From the NCBI GenBank assembly GCA_019751875.1, contig JAIEMV010000002.1, forward strand, positions 496,001 to 560,000: a DNA stretch of 64,000 bases, written 5' to 3'. The DNA is from Hyphomicrobium sp. Its GTDB lineage: Bacteria; Pseudomonadota; Alphaproteobacteria; Rhizobiales; Hyphomicrobiaceae. The translations under genes were made by a program, and so were the position numbers. The first letter of the stretch is position 1, and each line of letters opens with the position of its first letter. This document shows positions 1 to 8,380 of this stretch, piece by piece. The notes below the pieces were generated by a model. That model saw only the letters and a program-made list of their open reading frames with translations, made no database searches and was not told where the DNA came from.

Positions 1-357
1 GCCGTGACCTGCACGGGGATCGACAACCACGAATGGCCGCTTCTTCGGATCGATCTTAACGCCTTCAAGTGCATGGATGCGCACCAGCGCGTAGTTCACT
101 GGCCTCTGCAGCCTGCGTCCGTCGACCACGAGGTCACATCCAAATTTCAAAACATGGGGGGCCTGCTTCGCAGCGTGTTCTTCATAGCGTTCGCTGCGCT
201 GGCGCATCACGTCCAGAAACAGCAGCCCCCGCTGCCAGGCATCGACCCAATAATTCCAAGCGTCAAAGGCTGGTGTGACAGCGGCGGTGATTGCCTCCGG
301 CACTGTTTCGAGCATGGCGCCCGTCGAAGCGAGGGGATTTCTGTCGGTGGGCTTCAT
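1..357 (-). CDS. DUF3141 (PHA-synthase-like) protein, N-terminal part
   Basis: The gene runs off the left edge, so only the first 119 residues are visible. The start is the ATG at 357-355 with a GGAG about 8-12 bases upstream. The visible part contains WNYWVDAWQRGLLFLDVMRQ, then RPVNYALVRI and, at the edge, PFVVVDPRAGHG. These blocks are characteristic of the N-terminus of DUF3141 proteins, about 700-800 residues long and related to polyhydroxyalkanoate synthases and alpha/beta hydrolases. DUF3141 genes often sit with phosphate acetyltransferase and acetate kinase genes; any such partners would lie left of this window. The exact reaction is not established. Recognition of the family is secure; the function is inferred. 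Confidence 0.85.
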   Translation of the reverse strand, partial: MKPTDRNPLASTGAMLETVPEAITAAVTPAFDAWNYWVDAWQRGLLFLDVMRQRSERYEEHAAKQAPHVLKFGCDLVVDGRRLQRPVNYALVRIHALEGVKIDPKKRPFVVVDPRAGHG

Positions 358-519
358 TGGCGGCGCTCCGGCTGAATTGAGCGCGATCGCATAGAGAAAA
401 GGAGCGTTCGCGATAATGACCGTCCTGTATCAACCGACCCGAAAATCAGTATTGACGTGGATCAACAAACGAAAGCAAAGAAATAAATCGTCAGGGTATT
501 CTGTATAGAGATTTTCATT

Positions 520-1041
520 CTACAGTTGTAACGTCACTTTCACGACGCCATCCACGTTGGAGGTGGATATAGGTTTGCCACTGCTGCGGAAGACCTTGAG
601 CATTGCAATGTTTTGAGGGAGGACGTCGGCGACAATTTTCGTCACGCCCGCTTCTTTCGCAATTGCAATCAGCTCCCGCAACATCAAGGTAGCGATCCCA
701 AGACCCTGATAGTCCTCCTCAACCGTAAAGGCGACCTCGGCTTCGCAGGACCGATCTGCTTCCAAACGAACATAGCGTGCGCCTGCAATTATCGTTTCTG
801 GGTCGTCGTCTCGCACAGCGACGAGTGCCACAACCTTATTGCCATCGACTTTCGTTGCTGCCGTGAGTTCCGCGTCGCTCAGCCCACGCTTGGCGCCAAA
901 AAAGCGCGTGTAAATCGAGCGGGGCTCTAGCTTTGCAAAAGCTTGCCGCAGCCGCTCGCGATCGTCGGGGCGGATCGCCCGCACCAAAATGGCGTCACCA
1001 TTCTTCAGCGTGAGCGATCGGGAGTAGGAATGCAGATCCAT
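520..1041 (-). CDS. GNAT family N-acetyltransferase
   Basis: A 173-residue protein with a single GNAT fold. It opens with NGDAILVRAIRPDDRERL (beta-1/alpha-1), carries EVAFTVEEDYQGLGIATLML, which is the acetyl-CoA pyrophosphate-binding loop (Q-x-x-G-x-A type) around residues 105-120, and ends with the N-x-A-M-x-x-V-F-R helix. The sequence resembles the stand-alone or C-terminal GNAT domains of protein lysine acetyltransferases of the Pat family, which modify acyl-CoA synthetases. The substrate is unknown. It is on the same strand as the DUF3141 gene 160 bases downstream, so both may concern acetyl-CoA or PHA metabolism; that link is inference. Confidence 0.85.
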   Translation of the reverse strand: MDLHSYSRSLTLKNGDAILVRAIRPDDRERLRQAFAKLEPRSIYTRFFGAKRGLSDAELTAATKVDGNKVVALVAVRDDDPETIIAGARYVRLEADRSCEAEVAFTVEEDYQGLGIATLMLRELIAIAKEAGVTKIVADVLPQNIAMLKVFRSSGKPISTSNVDGVVKVTLQL

Positions 1042-1738
1042 GTGGCGGCCTTTGATCCGATCAGTGCCAGATCAGCGAGTTCGCGTCGTCGTTAACTTGG
1101 CCGTTGCAGAAGGTGCGAAGCTTGGGACCGAATTCGAAAATCCTCGATTGGGTTCGGGAGAGCCGATCGTGTGTTCGAGTTGACGTCCACCGCAGCGGGC
1201 CCTTGATCACACTTCGAAACACATCCACGCAAGTTGCTGGCTATGCAATAAAAATCAACGCATGACGTCTGCAAATGGCCCGTAGCGGACTTGGGGTGCA
1301 CACCACGCGAGGTCCTTTATCGGGAGACCAGCGGCCATTAAGCCTCAGCCGGCAACTGCGCGCCGTAGACGAGACTTCCCGAAAAACTTGGCGGCTGATC
1401 TTCAACTAGAGGACACTGGCCGTGGCGAACTCACGACGAGTGGTCAAGAGGACGGAACGATCGGCGATCGCCGCGATTGTTGTGAACTGCCCGTCGACCA
1501 GCCAGCGCACGGATGGTCGAAATCAATGTTCGTGTAGAAGATGTGGAATGTCCGCGATGCTCGATCCGTCCCGCAGGACTAACTCGTTCAAAACCACAGC
1601 TAGCAATTACAGAATACTAAGTTAGACCTGATTTGAACCTACTGCGCTAAACTCCAGCTAAATCAATAGCCGTCAGATATGAGCCGCGAAGACGCTTCGC
1701 TTAAGCAATTGTAATTATTCGAGTTGGAATTCTCGTGG
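1042..1738. other. Gene-poor stretch left of the island
   Basis: About 700 bases between the GNAT gene and attL. Short open frames exist on both strands (for example around 1092-1301 and 1422-1625), but none has a recognisable domain, a good ribosome binding site or convincing codon use. No RNA gene or repeat was recognised. Before integration of the island this stretch would have been directly downstream of the tRNA-fMet gene. Confidence 0.5.
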
Positions 1739-1787
1739 TGGTTGCGGGGGCAGGATTTGAACCTACGACCTTCAGGTTATGAGCCTG
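1739..1787. repeat. attL: 49 bp copy of the tRNA-fMet 3' end
   Basis: These 49 bases are identical to 11983-12031 and cover the CCA end, acceptor arm, T arm, variable region and the anticodon stem-loop of the initiator tRNA. The bases on either side differ between copies (g1738 against t11982; t1788 against a12032), so the repeat is exactly 49 bp. Without the 5' half this copy cannot make a tRNA. It is the left attachment site, 178 bases before the integrase start. Confidence 0.93.
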
Positions 1788-1926
1788 TTCTCTACTTTTC
1801 TTAACCCCTTGGCGCTATTGGTAGGCGGTAACAAAAGTTTCGTGCGATCTCAGGCAATTAGTTTAGCCGCGGTTAATGAACAGTCCGCCAGAGATCAGCG
1901 CGAGCCCGCTAAATCCGCGCCGTTTT

Positions 1927-1962
1927 GGTACCCCGGTGGTACCCCGGCGAACCTGGGGTACC
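1927..1962. promoter_or_regulatory. GGTACCCC octamer cluster beside attL
   Basis: GGTACCCC occurs at 1927-1934 and 1938-1945, starts 11 bp apart, followed by the inverted form GGGGTACC at 1955-1962. The cluster ends three bases before the chosen integrase ATG at 1966. The same tandem pair with the same 11 bp step occurs beside attR. Sites of this kind are expected for integrase arm-type or excisionase binding; that role, and possible autoregulation of the integrase promoter, is inference. Confidence 0.55.
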
Positions 1963-1965
1963 AGA

Positions 1966-3360
1966 ATGGCGCTCAAGAGACTCAACGCCCGTTTCGTCGA
2001 AACGGTCACGTTCAAATCGGCAGAAGGTGCAACACGCAACGAATGGCGCGACGCCGACGTGCGCGGCCTTGAACTTCGCGTGTCCAAGAGCGGCGTGAAG
2101 ACGTGGGCGTTCCGCTATCGGCGCGCGAGCGACGGCACGAAGCGCACGATCACGCTCGGAAACTTCCCCGATCACAGCCTTGACGATGCGCGCGTCTGGG
2201 CGCTGGGCGTCCGTACCGCCGTGGCCAAGGGTGGCGACCCCGCCAGCGAGAAGACGGCCGCGAAGAAAGCCCGCCGCGCCGCCGAGACCTTCTCAGAGGT
2301 CGCCGACGAATGGATTGAGCGCCACGGGCCGACGAAGAGCCCGCGGGCGCTTGCCGACGACGTGTCGATGTTGAACCGGCATATCCGGCCGGAGATTGGC
2401 GACATGAAAGCGTGCGACGTGACCAAGCGAGACGTCATCGCCCTCTTGGATGCGGTCGCCAGCAAGGCGGATGCCCGCGCGAAAGGCGTCGGCGAAGTTC
2501 GCCGCATGACGCACCGGCCTAACCGGGTGTTCGAACTTGTGCGCGCGATCTTCCGTTGGGCGGTGTCGCGGGATTTGCTGAAATACGACCCGACCGTTGG
2601 CGTGTCGCCGCCAATCAAGCGGGAGAAGGCGCGCGAACGCCAGCTTTCGGTTGAAGAGATCAGAACCCTATGGCGTGCGCTCGATGGTGCGCCGGTCGAG
2701 CCGATACGCGATCGCAAGGCCGATGGTTCGTTTGGCGCTGGGGGCGACGCACGCGGCATCCCGATGTCGAAGGCGGTCGCACTGGCGATGAAACTCTCAT
2801 TGGCCACCGGGCAGCGCATTGGCGAAGTGACCGGCATCAACGTGGCGGAACTAGACTTGAACGATACGGCCCCGGTTTGGACGATCCCCGGCGAGCGATC
2901 GAAGAACCGCGAGCCGCATCGGGTGCCGCTTAGTCCGCTGGCAGTATCGTTGATTGCCGAGGCAGGTAGGTTAGCGGGAGGGGGGAGCGAATGGCTATTC
3001 CCGTGTGCCGCGGGCAAGTACCGGGCGGCCGGTAGTGGTCCGATGGATACGCACGCGCCGACAAAGGCACTAGAAAGGGCGCGCTATAAGCTCGCGATCG
3101 ATCACTTCCGCGTTCACGACCTTCGCCGCACAGCCGCTACGCAAATGGGTGAAATCGGCGTGAACCCTTTCGCCATTTCGCTTGTCTTGAACCACGTGAG
3201 CGTCCGCCGCGGCACGGTGACGGGCAAGGTTTATAACCACTACAGCTATGACCGTGAGAAGCGAGACGCGCTCACGTCATGGGGCGCGCACCTTGAGCGG
3301 ATTATATCGGGTACCGAGGGATCGAACTTAGTCGCCCTACAGTTGGCAAAACGTCTGTAA
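1966..3360 (+). CDS. int: Tyrosine-type site-specific integrase (P4-like)
   Basis: The protein catalyses integration and excision at the tRNA-fMet site. Counted from the ATG at 1966 it has 464 residues. The N-terminus (LNARFVETVTF to about residue 95) matches the arm DNA-binding domain of P4-type integrases (DUF4102), then a core-binding helical region, then the catalytic domain. The catalytic set is visible: Arg in LATGQRIGEV (about 284), His and Arg in HDLRRTAATQM (about 384 and 387), a second His in LNHVS and the nucleophile Tyr in KVYNHYS (about 423). An in-frame start at 1876 would add 30 residues that look unlike the family and cross the octamer repeats, so 1966 is preferred. The gene seems intact. 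Confidence 0.93.
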   Translation: MALKRLNARFVETVTFKSAEGATRNEWRDADVRGLELRVSKSGVKTWAFRYRRASDGTKRTITLGNFPDHSLDDARVWALGVRTAVAKGGDPASEKTAAKKARRAAETFSEVADEWIERHGPTKSPRALADDVSMLNRHIRPEIGDMKACDVTKRDVIALLDAVASKADARAKGVGEVRRMTHRPNRVFELVRAIFRWAVSRDLLKYDPTVGVSPPIKREKARERQLSVEEIRTLWRALDGAPVEPIRDRKADGSFGAGGDARGIPMSKAVALAMKLSLATGQRIGEVTGINVAELDLNDTAPVWTIPGERSKNREPHRVPLSPLAVSLIAEAGRLAGGGSEWLFPCAAGKYRAAGSGPMDTHAPTKALERARYKLAIDHFRVHDLRRTAATQMGEIGVNPFAISLVLNHVSVRRGTVTGKVYNHYSYDREKRDALTSWGAHLERIISGTEGSNLVALQLAKRL

Positions 3361-3366
3361 GGACCT

Positions 3367-4092
3367 TTAGGTCTTGTCGCCAGTGAGGTGTTTGAGCAGG
3401 CATGAGTTTAGCTCTCTAAATTCATCGACCATTGAGTCCAAGAAAGTGTCTTTATCCTCCGGCCCATCCATGGCACTTGCGTTGCTGTCGCCTTTTACCT
3501 GTATGCGCAGCCCTAGTATCGCTAGCATCGCGGTGAAGGACTTTTCGAACTCCGCCTTACCGTCTGTGCGGTCAAAGTAGCTAAGAATTTGTGGAAGTAC
3601 CCTATTTGCGAGAACGATTTTTCTGCATCGGGTTTCGATTGCCTTCATTGATTGGGCAACCTTGTGCTCATGAAAGAGAGCGCTTGCTTCAAGCGCAAAG
3701 ATCATAAATTTCTGTAGCTCTACGTCCAGTTCATGGCCCTTTTTACGCTGTTGTTCGGTGACAAAGCTGTGCGCTGTCGTAACCTTCTCTTCCAGTGTCG
3801 CATCACGGGTAAGCGTCCTTGCCCTGTCATAGCGCGCCGATATTGCCGCCACCTGTAGAATGTGGCTCTGACGTAATATCGCCGATGCTGTGTCGGCACG
3901 TCTTCGTACATCGTCGGGACGACGCCAGTGCCGATAGGCGGCGGCAGCAAATGCAGCAGCAATGACAGTCCCGACCCCTTGCATCCAAGCTGGTAGAACT
4001 ACCGTTATAAATTCAGTCGTACTAACCTCATCGAGCATCACAAACATTCCGATGAGAGCCGCGAAAGTTAGTGAGAGAGTAAGTTCAAGCAT
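3367..4092 (-). CDS. Two-TM membrane protein of unknown function
   Basis: About 241 residues from the ATG at 4092-4090 (a TTG at 4107 would add five). The N-terminus has two hydrophobic segments, LELTLSLTFAALIGMFVML and, after a short loop, VLPAWMQGVGTVIAAAFAAA, followed by a basic stretch (YRHWRRPDDVRRRAD) that should stay in the cytoplasm. The remaining 180 residues are soluble and mostly helical, ending in an acidic region. No known domain is recognised. The gene faces the integrase tail-to-tail, six bases apart, and is divergent from the gene at 4404 across a region with three palindromes. A two-TM plus cytosolic-domain architecture is common in phage-defence effectors, but nothing here proves that. 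Confidence 0.6.
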   Translation of the reverse strand: MLELTLSLTFAALIGMFVMLDEVSTTEFITVVLPAWMQGVGTVIAAAFAAAAYRHWRRPDDVRRRADTASAILRQSHILQVAAISARYDRARTLTRDATLEEKVTTAHSFVTEQQRKKGHELDVELQKFMIFALEASALFHEHKVAQSMKAIETRCRKIVLANRVLPQILSYFDRTDGKAEFEKSFTAMLAILGLRIQVKGDSNASAMDGPEDKDTFLDSMVDEFRELNSCLLKHLTGDKT

Positions 4093-4178
4093 ATCAGGTC
4101 CAAGCAATTGCTGGGTCGATCAGATGTTTCATTCCTTCGTTTCCGTTGAACCTGTCTCGTTTTTTCCAAACTTTTCCA

Positions 4179-4288
4179 CAACACGAATTTCGTACGCCCC
4201 CGCGAACGAACCGGCGTCGCCAACACGAATTTCGTGCTGAGGCAGCGAAGTGCGTGCGATTTTCTCGCGTGATCAGCACGAATTTCGT
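4179..4288. promoter_or_regulatory. Three phased ACGAATTTCGT palindromes
   Basis: The perfect inverted repeat ACGAA-T-TTCGT occurs at 4183-4193, 4225-4235 and 4278-4288. The first two share the longer string CAACACGAATTTCGT. Start-to-start distances are 42 and 53 bp, close to 4 and 5 turns of DNA, so all three lie on one face of the helix. They sit between the divergent genes at 4092 (minus) and 4404 (plus). This fits operators for a dimeric regulator of both promoters, or iterons of a replication origin. Which protein binds is unknown. Confidence 0.65.
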
Positions 4289-4403
4289 TTCATATCGCTT
4301 CTAATCTTGCGAGTATAAGTAATTGAATTAGCTCGCTTAATTGGCTTTTTATTTACTCTAAATCGGATATTGTGAGCCCATTGCATTCAAGATGGAGGCT
4401 CAC

Positions 4404-4862
4404 ATGGCGAATAGTATTTCAAATCGCACGTTCCCGGTCGGAGTCCGGGTTCCGTTCGTTCGCTTCTGCCAGTCAATTCAAGTGAAGGTCGACTTGCTGT
4501 CGACCGATGACGGTTCGGCATTCCGTATTCAGTGCGCCGCGACTGACTATCCGTTCGTGACTGAAGCCGCGGACGTGATTGAAGCGTCTCAGGCCGCTGA
4601 GGCCGCTTGGCTCGCCGAGTATCTGAGCAATCTTCGAATGAAGCCGTGCGCTGTTGGTGCTTTCAGTGATCCTCTGTCTCGTCGTCTGGAAGAGATCAGC
4701 CGCGACCACTGGCACAACAGCGGTCGCGCCGAGCGTGTGCGCCTGGAATACGAAGCGGCCACTGCTGAAATGAAGCGGGTCGCGCGGAAGCCGAAGGTTA
4801 CGACGGGCACAAAGCGCGTTGCCCGTCGTCATTGGCCGGTTGAAGCTCAGATCGCAGCATGA
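4404..4862 (+). CDS. Island protein of unknown function (152 aa)
   Basis: The ATG at 4404 is chosen because GGAGG lies five bases before it; an in-frame ATG at 4392 lacks this. The product is soluble, with a beta-rich N-terminal half (VGVRVPFVRFCQSIQVKVDLL, then FRIQCAATDYPFV) and a helical, charged C-terminal half rich in Ala, Arg and Lys (MKRVARKPKVTTGTKRVARR). No domain is recognised. It is the first gene rightward from the phased palindromes and is followed after nine bases by the HTH gene, so the two are probably cotranscribed. The basic tail suggests nucleic acid binding, as inference only. Confidence 0.6.
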   Translation: MANSISNRTFPVGVRVPFVRFCQSIQVKVDLLSTDDGSAFRIQCAATDYPFVTEAADVIEASQAAEAAWLAEYLSNLRMKPCAVGAFSDPLSRRLEEISRDHWHNSGRAERVRLEYEAATAEMKRVARKPKVTTGTKRVARRHWPVEAQIAA

Positions 4863-4871
4863 GGCGTCGCC

Positions 4872-5228
4872 ATGATCCGCGTGTATCCGAACGCCCCCGA
4901 AGCCTATAAGCCGCTTGTCGATCTCATCGGCGACTATCTGTTGAAGTCGAAGGAAGTCGCCGAGCATTTGCGCTATTCGGAACAGCATCTCGCCAACATG
5001 AGGCGGCTAGGGCACAAGACGTTTCTGCCGTGGATACAATTGCCGGGCGGGGCGATCCGGTATCGCATGGCCGATATTGTGGCCGCTCAGATAGGCGGCA
5101 CGACCGGCCCATTGACGCTTGATCGTGTCGAATTAGCGGTAGCGGCGTGTCGCGACGTCTCGCCCGAAGCAAAACTTTTGATACAGGCTCATCTGCACAA
5201 AGCGTTCGCGCCAGTCTCAGCAGAATAA
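4872..5228 (+). CDS. Small HTH (MerR/excisionase-like) DNA-binding protein
   Basis: 118 residues with GAGG eight bases ahead of the ATG, overlapping the end of the preceding gene. Residues 22-70 (LLKSKEVAEHLRYSEQHLAN, then LPWIQLPGGAIRYRMADIVA) have the winged HTH layout of excisionase and MerR-type helix-turn-helix proteins: a K-E-V-A-E-x-L first helix, recognition helix, then the wing with an aromatic-arginine pair before the last helix. It may be the recombination directionality factor or the regulator of the nearby palindromes. Its target is not shown by the sequence. Confidence 0.65.
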   Translation: MIRVYPNAPEAYKPLVDLIGDYLLKSKEVAEHLRYSEQHLANMRRLGHKTFLPWIQLPGGAIRYRMADIVAAQIGGTTGPLTLDRVELAVAACRDVSPEAKLLIQAHLHKAFAPVSAE

Positions 5229-5299
5229 TGCCTGCTTTGGTCTAACTTTCGGTCGGCTGGTACCTTGGCGAGACGTAACGCCAGCAAAGGCCGCCGACC

Positions 5300-7249
5300 A
5301 TGACCATTGAAATCATCGCCACCATCAACAGCGAAGGCGCCAAGCGTGGCGCGGCTGAACTCAATAGGGCGCTCGATAGTGCGTCGGGGCGTGTGCGTGG
5401 GTTCGATACGTCAATCCTTTCGCTCAACCGCGCGCTGGGCCTTATGGGCGGTGTTCTGGCGGCTCGCGCGGTGTATGAATTCGGCAAGTCGGCTGTGTCG
5501 GCGGCCGATGACTTCACCCGATTGGAAGCTCGGCTTACCGCGATCGGTACGGGCGCGTTCACCGCTCAAGAGGTTATGACGGCCATTGGTGACGCGGCCG
5601 ATCGTGCCCGTGTGCCGGTGAACGATCTCACGGACGTTTACGCGCGCAACGCGGCGGCACTGGACCGCCTCGGCTATTCGCAGTCGGAAGCCCTTCGGGT
5701 CGCCGAGACGCTGTCGAAGCTGGGCACGCTGTCGGGTGGTTCTGCTGCGAGCGTCAGCGCCGCGCTGTTCCAGCTTTCGCAAGCCTTCAACAGCGGCGTG
5801 TTGCGCGGTGAGGAATTCAACTCAATTGCCGAACAGACGCCGGAAGTGTTGCGCGCACTGGCGGACGCAACGGGGCGCCCGGTCGGTGAGCTTCGGAAGC
5901 TGGCATCGGAAGGCAAGATCACAGCGCAGACCGTCGCAGACGCCATGCTGTACGTCGCGCAATCGACCGACGAGCGCTTCGGCAAGATGAGTACGACCGT
6001 CGATCAGTCGCTCACTTTGTTATCGAACAGCTTCACGGAAAATTGGGGCCGCATCTCGAAAGAAATGGGCGTCACAGAGTCGTGGTCCGATCTCGTCAAA
6101 GAACTGACGAAGACGATCGAAGGGCCGGTCGGGTCGGGCCTCCTTTCGGCGTTTGCCTTTGGGCTGTCCGGTATCGCAAGCGCCGCGCGGACGGGACACG
6201 CGGCTTTCCGCGATCTTATCGATGCAATGCGCGAAGCCGCTTCGCTGTCGAGTGAAAGTCTTCGCATCGCGCTGGGCTACGGCCCGTCTGCCGTCGAAGG
6301 TTTCGCGAATGTCTCAGGCGGCGCGGCGGCCATGCTCAACAGCGGTGCTGGCATCGGCGGCGGTCTATTGACTGGATCACAGAACGGTCAAGGTTTGCGG
6401 CGTCCTCAGTTCGGCCCGGGAACCGGCGACGACAGCGAAGCCAAGCGTATCGAGCGGATCATCGCACGCACAAAGGAACTGTCGGCCGTCGAAGACTTGC
6501 GGAACGCTGTGACGACGGCGCGGCTCAACGGCGAATACGAAGTCGCGCGCCAGCTTGAGAAGCAGATCGATCTTGAGCAGCGCATCACGCCGGAAATGGA
6601 GAAGCACGCGCCTCTGTTGGCCGCCGAGCTTCGCCAGCGCATCGATAACGGCTACGAACTAGAACGCCAGCTTGAGGTTCAGTCCGAGCTTATCGAGCGG
6701 AACAAAATGTTCGCCGACGAACTCGCGTCGACGCTGACGACCGGGTTCGCCAATGCTGTACGGAGCGGTAACAGCTTTTCCGACACGCTGCGCAACGTTG
6801 CGGCGAACCTTTTCGACGTCATCACACAGGCGACGCTGTTAGACCCGCTGCAAAAGGGCGTCTCCAATTCGATTTCGTCTTCTCTTGGATCGTTCGATCT
6901 TGGTTCGATCGGGTCGTCATTGGCGTCGGGCTTCGGCGGGTTCGCTTTCGCCAACGGCGGCGTTCTCAATAGCCCGGCTCAGTTTACGTCGGGCGGTATG
7001 CGCGGCATTGCCGGTGAAGCGGGACCGGAAGCCATCCTACCGCTTCGCCGTGGGCCGGGCGGTGCGCTGGGCGTGGTCGCGCAGGGTGGCGGCGGTAGCG
7101 TGACGAACGTCACCATTAACGTCGACGGCGACGCCTTCAAGGCAGACGTACAGAACCGCCGATTGGGTGACGCGAAGCCCGGCCCATTTTTGGCCAAGCG
7201 CGACGTGATACCCCAAGTCGAGCAGCACAAAGCTCTTACCCGCGGTTGA
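5300..7249 (+). CDS. Phage tail tape measure protein, 3' end altered
   Basis: 649 residues. The N-terminal third carries the tape measure domain: FGKSAVSAADDFTRLEARLT, then SVSAALFQLSQAFNSGVLRG and EEFNSIAEQTPEVLRALADA, the family's most conserved block. The middle contains a glycine/alanine-rich hydrophobic stretch (VGSGLLSAFAFGLSGIASAA) and coiled-coil helices; near the C-terminus is FANGGVLNSPAQFTSGGMRG, then GIAGEAGPEAILPL, typical of siphophage tape measures. The protein sets tail length and helps DNA entry. The last 30-40 residues are antisense to the primase-helicase gene and do not look like a tape measure end, so the C-terminus is probably lost at a junction near 7110-7140. No tail tube, assembly chaperone or baseplate gene is next to it. 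Confidence 0.88.
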   Translation: MTIEIIATINSEGAKRGAAELNRALDSASGRVRGFDTSILSLNRALGLMGGVLAARAVYEFGKSAVSAADDFTRLEARLTAIGTGAFTAQEVMTAIGDAADRARVPVNDLTDVYARNAAALDRLGYSQSEALRVAETLSKLGTLSGGSAASVSAALFQLSQAFNSGVLRGEEFNSIAEQTPEVLRALADATGRPVGELRKLASEGKITAQTVADAMLYVAQSTDERFGKMSTTVDQSLTLLSNSFTENWGRISKEMGVTESWSDLVKELTKTIEGPVGSGLLSAFAFGLSGIASAARTGHAAFRDLIDAMREAASLSSESLRIALGYGPSAVEGFANVSGGAAAMLNSGAGIGGGLLTGSQNGQGLRRPQFGPGTGDDSEAKRIERIIARTKELSAVEDLRNAVTTARLNGEYEVARQLEKQIDLEQRITPEMEKHAPLLAAELRQRIDNGYELERQLEVQSELIERNKMFADELASTLTTGFANAVRSGNSFSDTLRNVAANLFDVITQATLLDPLQKGVSNSISSSLGSFDLGSIGSSLASGFGGFAFANGGVLNSPAQFTSGGMRGIAGEAGPEAILPLRRGPGGALGVVAQGGGGSVTNVTINVDGDAFKADVQNRRLGDAKPGPFLAKRDVIPQVEQHKALTRG

Positions 7250-8380
7250 TTCACCGTAGATTATGCCGACGTCGCCAGCGGCGATTAGGCCCTTCACGAT
7301 TGAGCGGGCTTGAGCCTTCAATATTGCGTCGAGCGAAATATCACTAGGATATTCGAGAAGGTTTCGGACGGGTTGGGTGGCTGCGGGGGGCAGCGGTTCG
7401 ATGACGTCAAAGCGAGACACCGCGGCTTCAAATCCTTCGCTACCGATTGGGTTTTGGCGTGACACACGCCCTTGCCGGAAGAGAGTTGTCAGCTCATCGT
7501 CATCAAGTGGATGGCTGCACTTCTCATCGTTCCAACGGGTAAACATCTCCCATCGGGTTTCGTCGAATAGCTGAAGTCCGAACAACTTGGCAGCAACCCG
7601 GTAGCCGGTAGCGTTTCGCGTGCCCTCGTACGCCATAGCAAGGCTATCAATGAAAGTATCGGCTGCCTTTACGTCTGCCGGGTGCTCAATCGTCTGTTCT
7701 ATTGGTTGCGGAGAATTTAACGTAAAGGTTGCGTTCGTCGTCGTAGTTTCCCCATCATCGCAACCGAGTGCGCGAAGAATTTCTTCGGCGTGGTAAGGGG
7801 GGACGGCGGCGCCTGTGACGTAGCTCAAGCCGCCGACCATTCTGACCATGAACGGCTCGCGTTTCTGATGGTAGAAACCGGGAACCCTCAGAACGCGGCA
7901 AAGGTCGGTAGCATTCGGGTCCGAACCGAACAATCGTGCCATGGCCTTCATGGCAATCCGGTGCTGGTCGCTGGTCATGCCGTCAACCAGCCAAAGCCGC
8001 TGGAAGCGGCCCGGCGATGTTTCGAGCTCAATGTGCGCTGGGGGGAATGGCGCTGGGGGATGACCGGCGCCGCTATCATCATCCTGCCAGATTGCTCGTA
8101 CGCGAACGATGTTAGAGGCCTTCCGGCCTTTACCGTCGGTCTCATTGACTGTGTAGAAGACCCCGGCGCTGCGGGCGTGCAGCCGAACAAGTTCCTCCGC
8201 ACAGTCGTCGAGCGATCCGTGTCGGACGGCCTGAAGGGCAAAGTCCTTGGACTTTGAGTCGTCGAAACATTGAAAGGTGAAGAACGTCACCGATGGGTCG
8301 AAGAGTTCTAGGAACTCCCGAGCTTGGTCGAGGTCCGGGGGCGGCGGTATGAAATGAATGTTGCGAGAAGGGGTGCTCAT
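7037..8380 (-). pseudogene. Truncated primase-helicase (RepB/RepA-like)
   Basis: Starts at the ATG 8380-8378, which overlaps the stop of the upstream gene as ATGA. The N-terminal 220 residues resemble a RepB-type primase domain (IWQDDD, HIELETSPGRFQRLWLVDG, DLCRVLRVPGFYHQKREPF). After a linker comes the start of a RepA/AAA_25-type helicase: GDVGIIYGESTAGKSFVLLD (Walker A) and SAVLYVCLEG (strand leading to Walker B). At this point, near base 7130, homology stops and the frame continues through antisense tape measure sequence (VDVNGDVRHATAATLRDHAQ) to a stop at 7037. The helicase lacks Walker B and everything after it, so it should be inactive; the primase part might still fold. Confidence 0.8.

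Noticed and set aside
4..375. Plus-strand open frame at the left edge
   Set aside because: It is antisense to the DUF3141 gene, whose minus-strand frame contains clear family motifs.
1092..1625. Short frames left of the island
   Set aside because: No domain, no ribosome binding site and no support from composition.
1876..1965. N-terminal extension of the integrase
   Set aside because: The extra 30 residues do not resemble the family and cross the GGTACCCC repeats; the ATG at 1966 fits the arm domain.
4179..4288. CRISPR array
   Set aside because: Only three short palindromic repeats with unequal spacing and no cas genes; better explained as operators.
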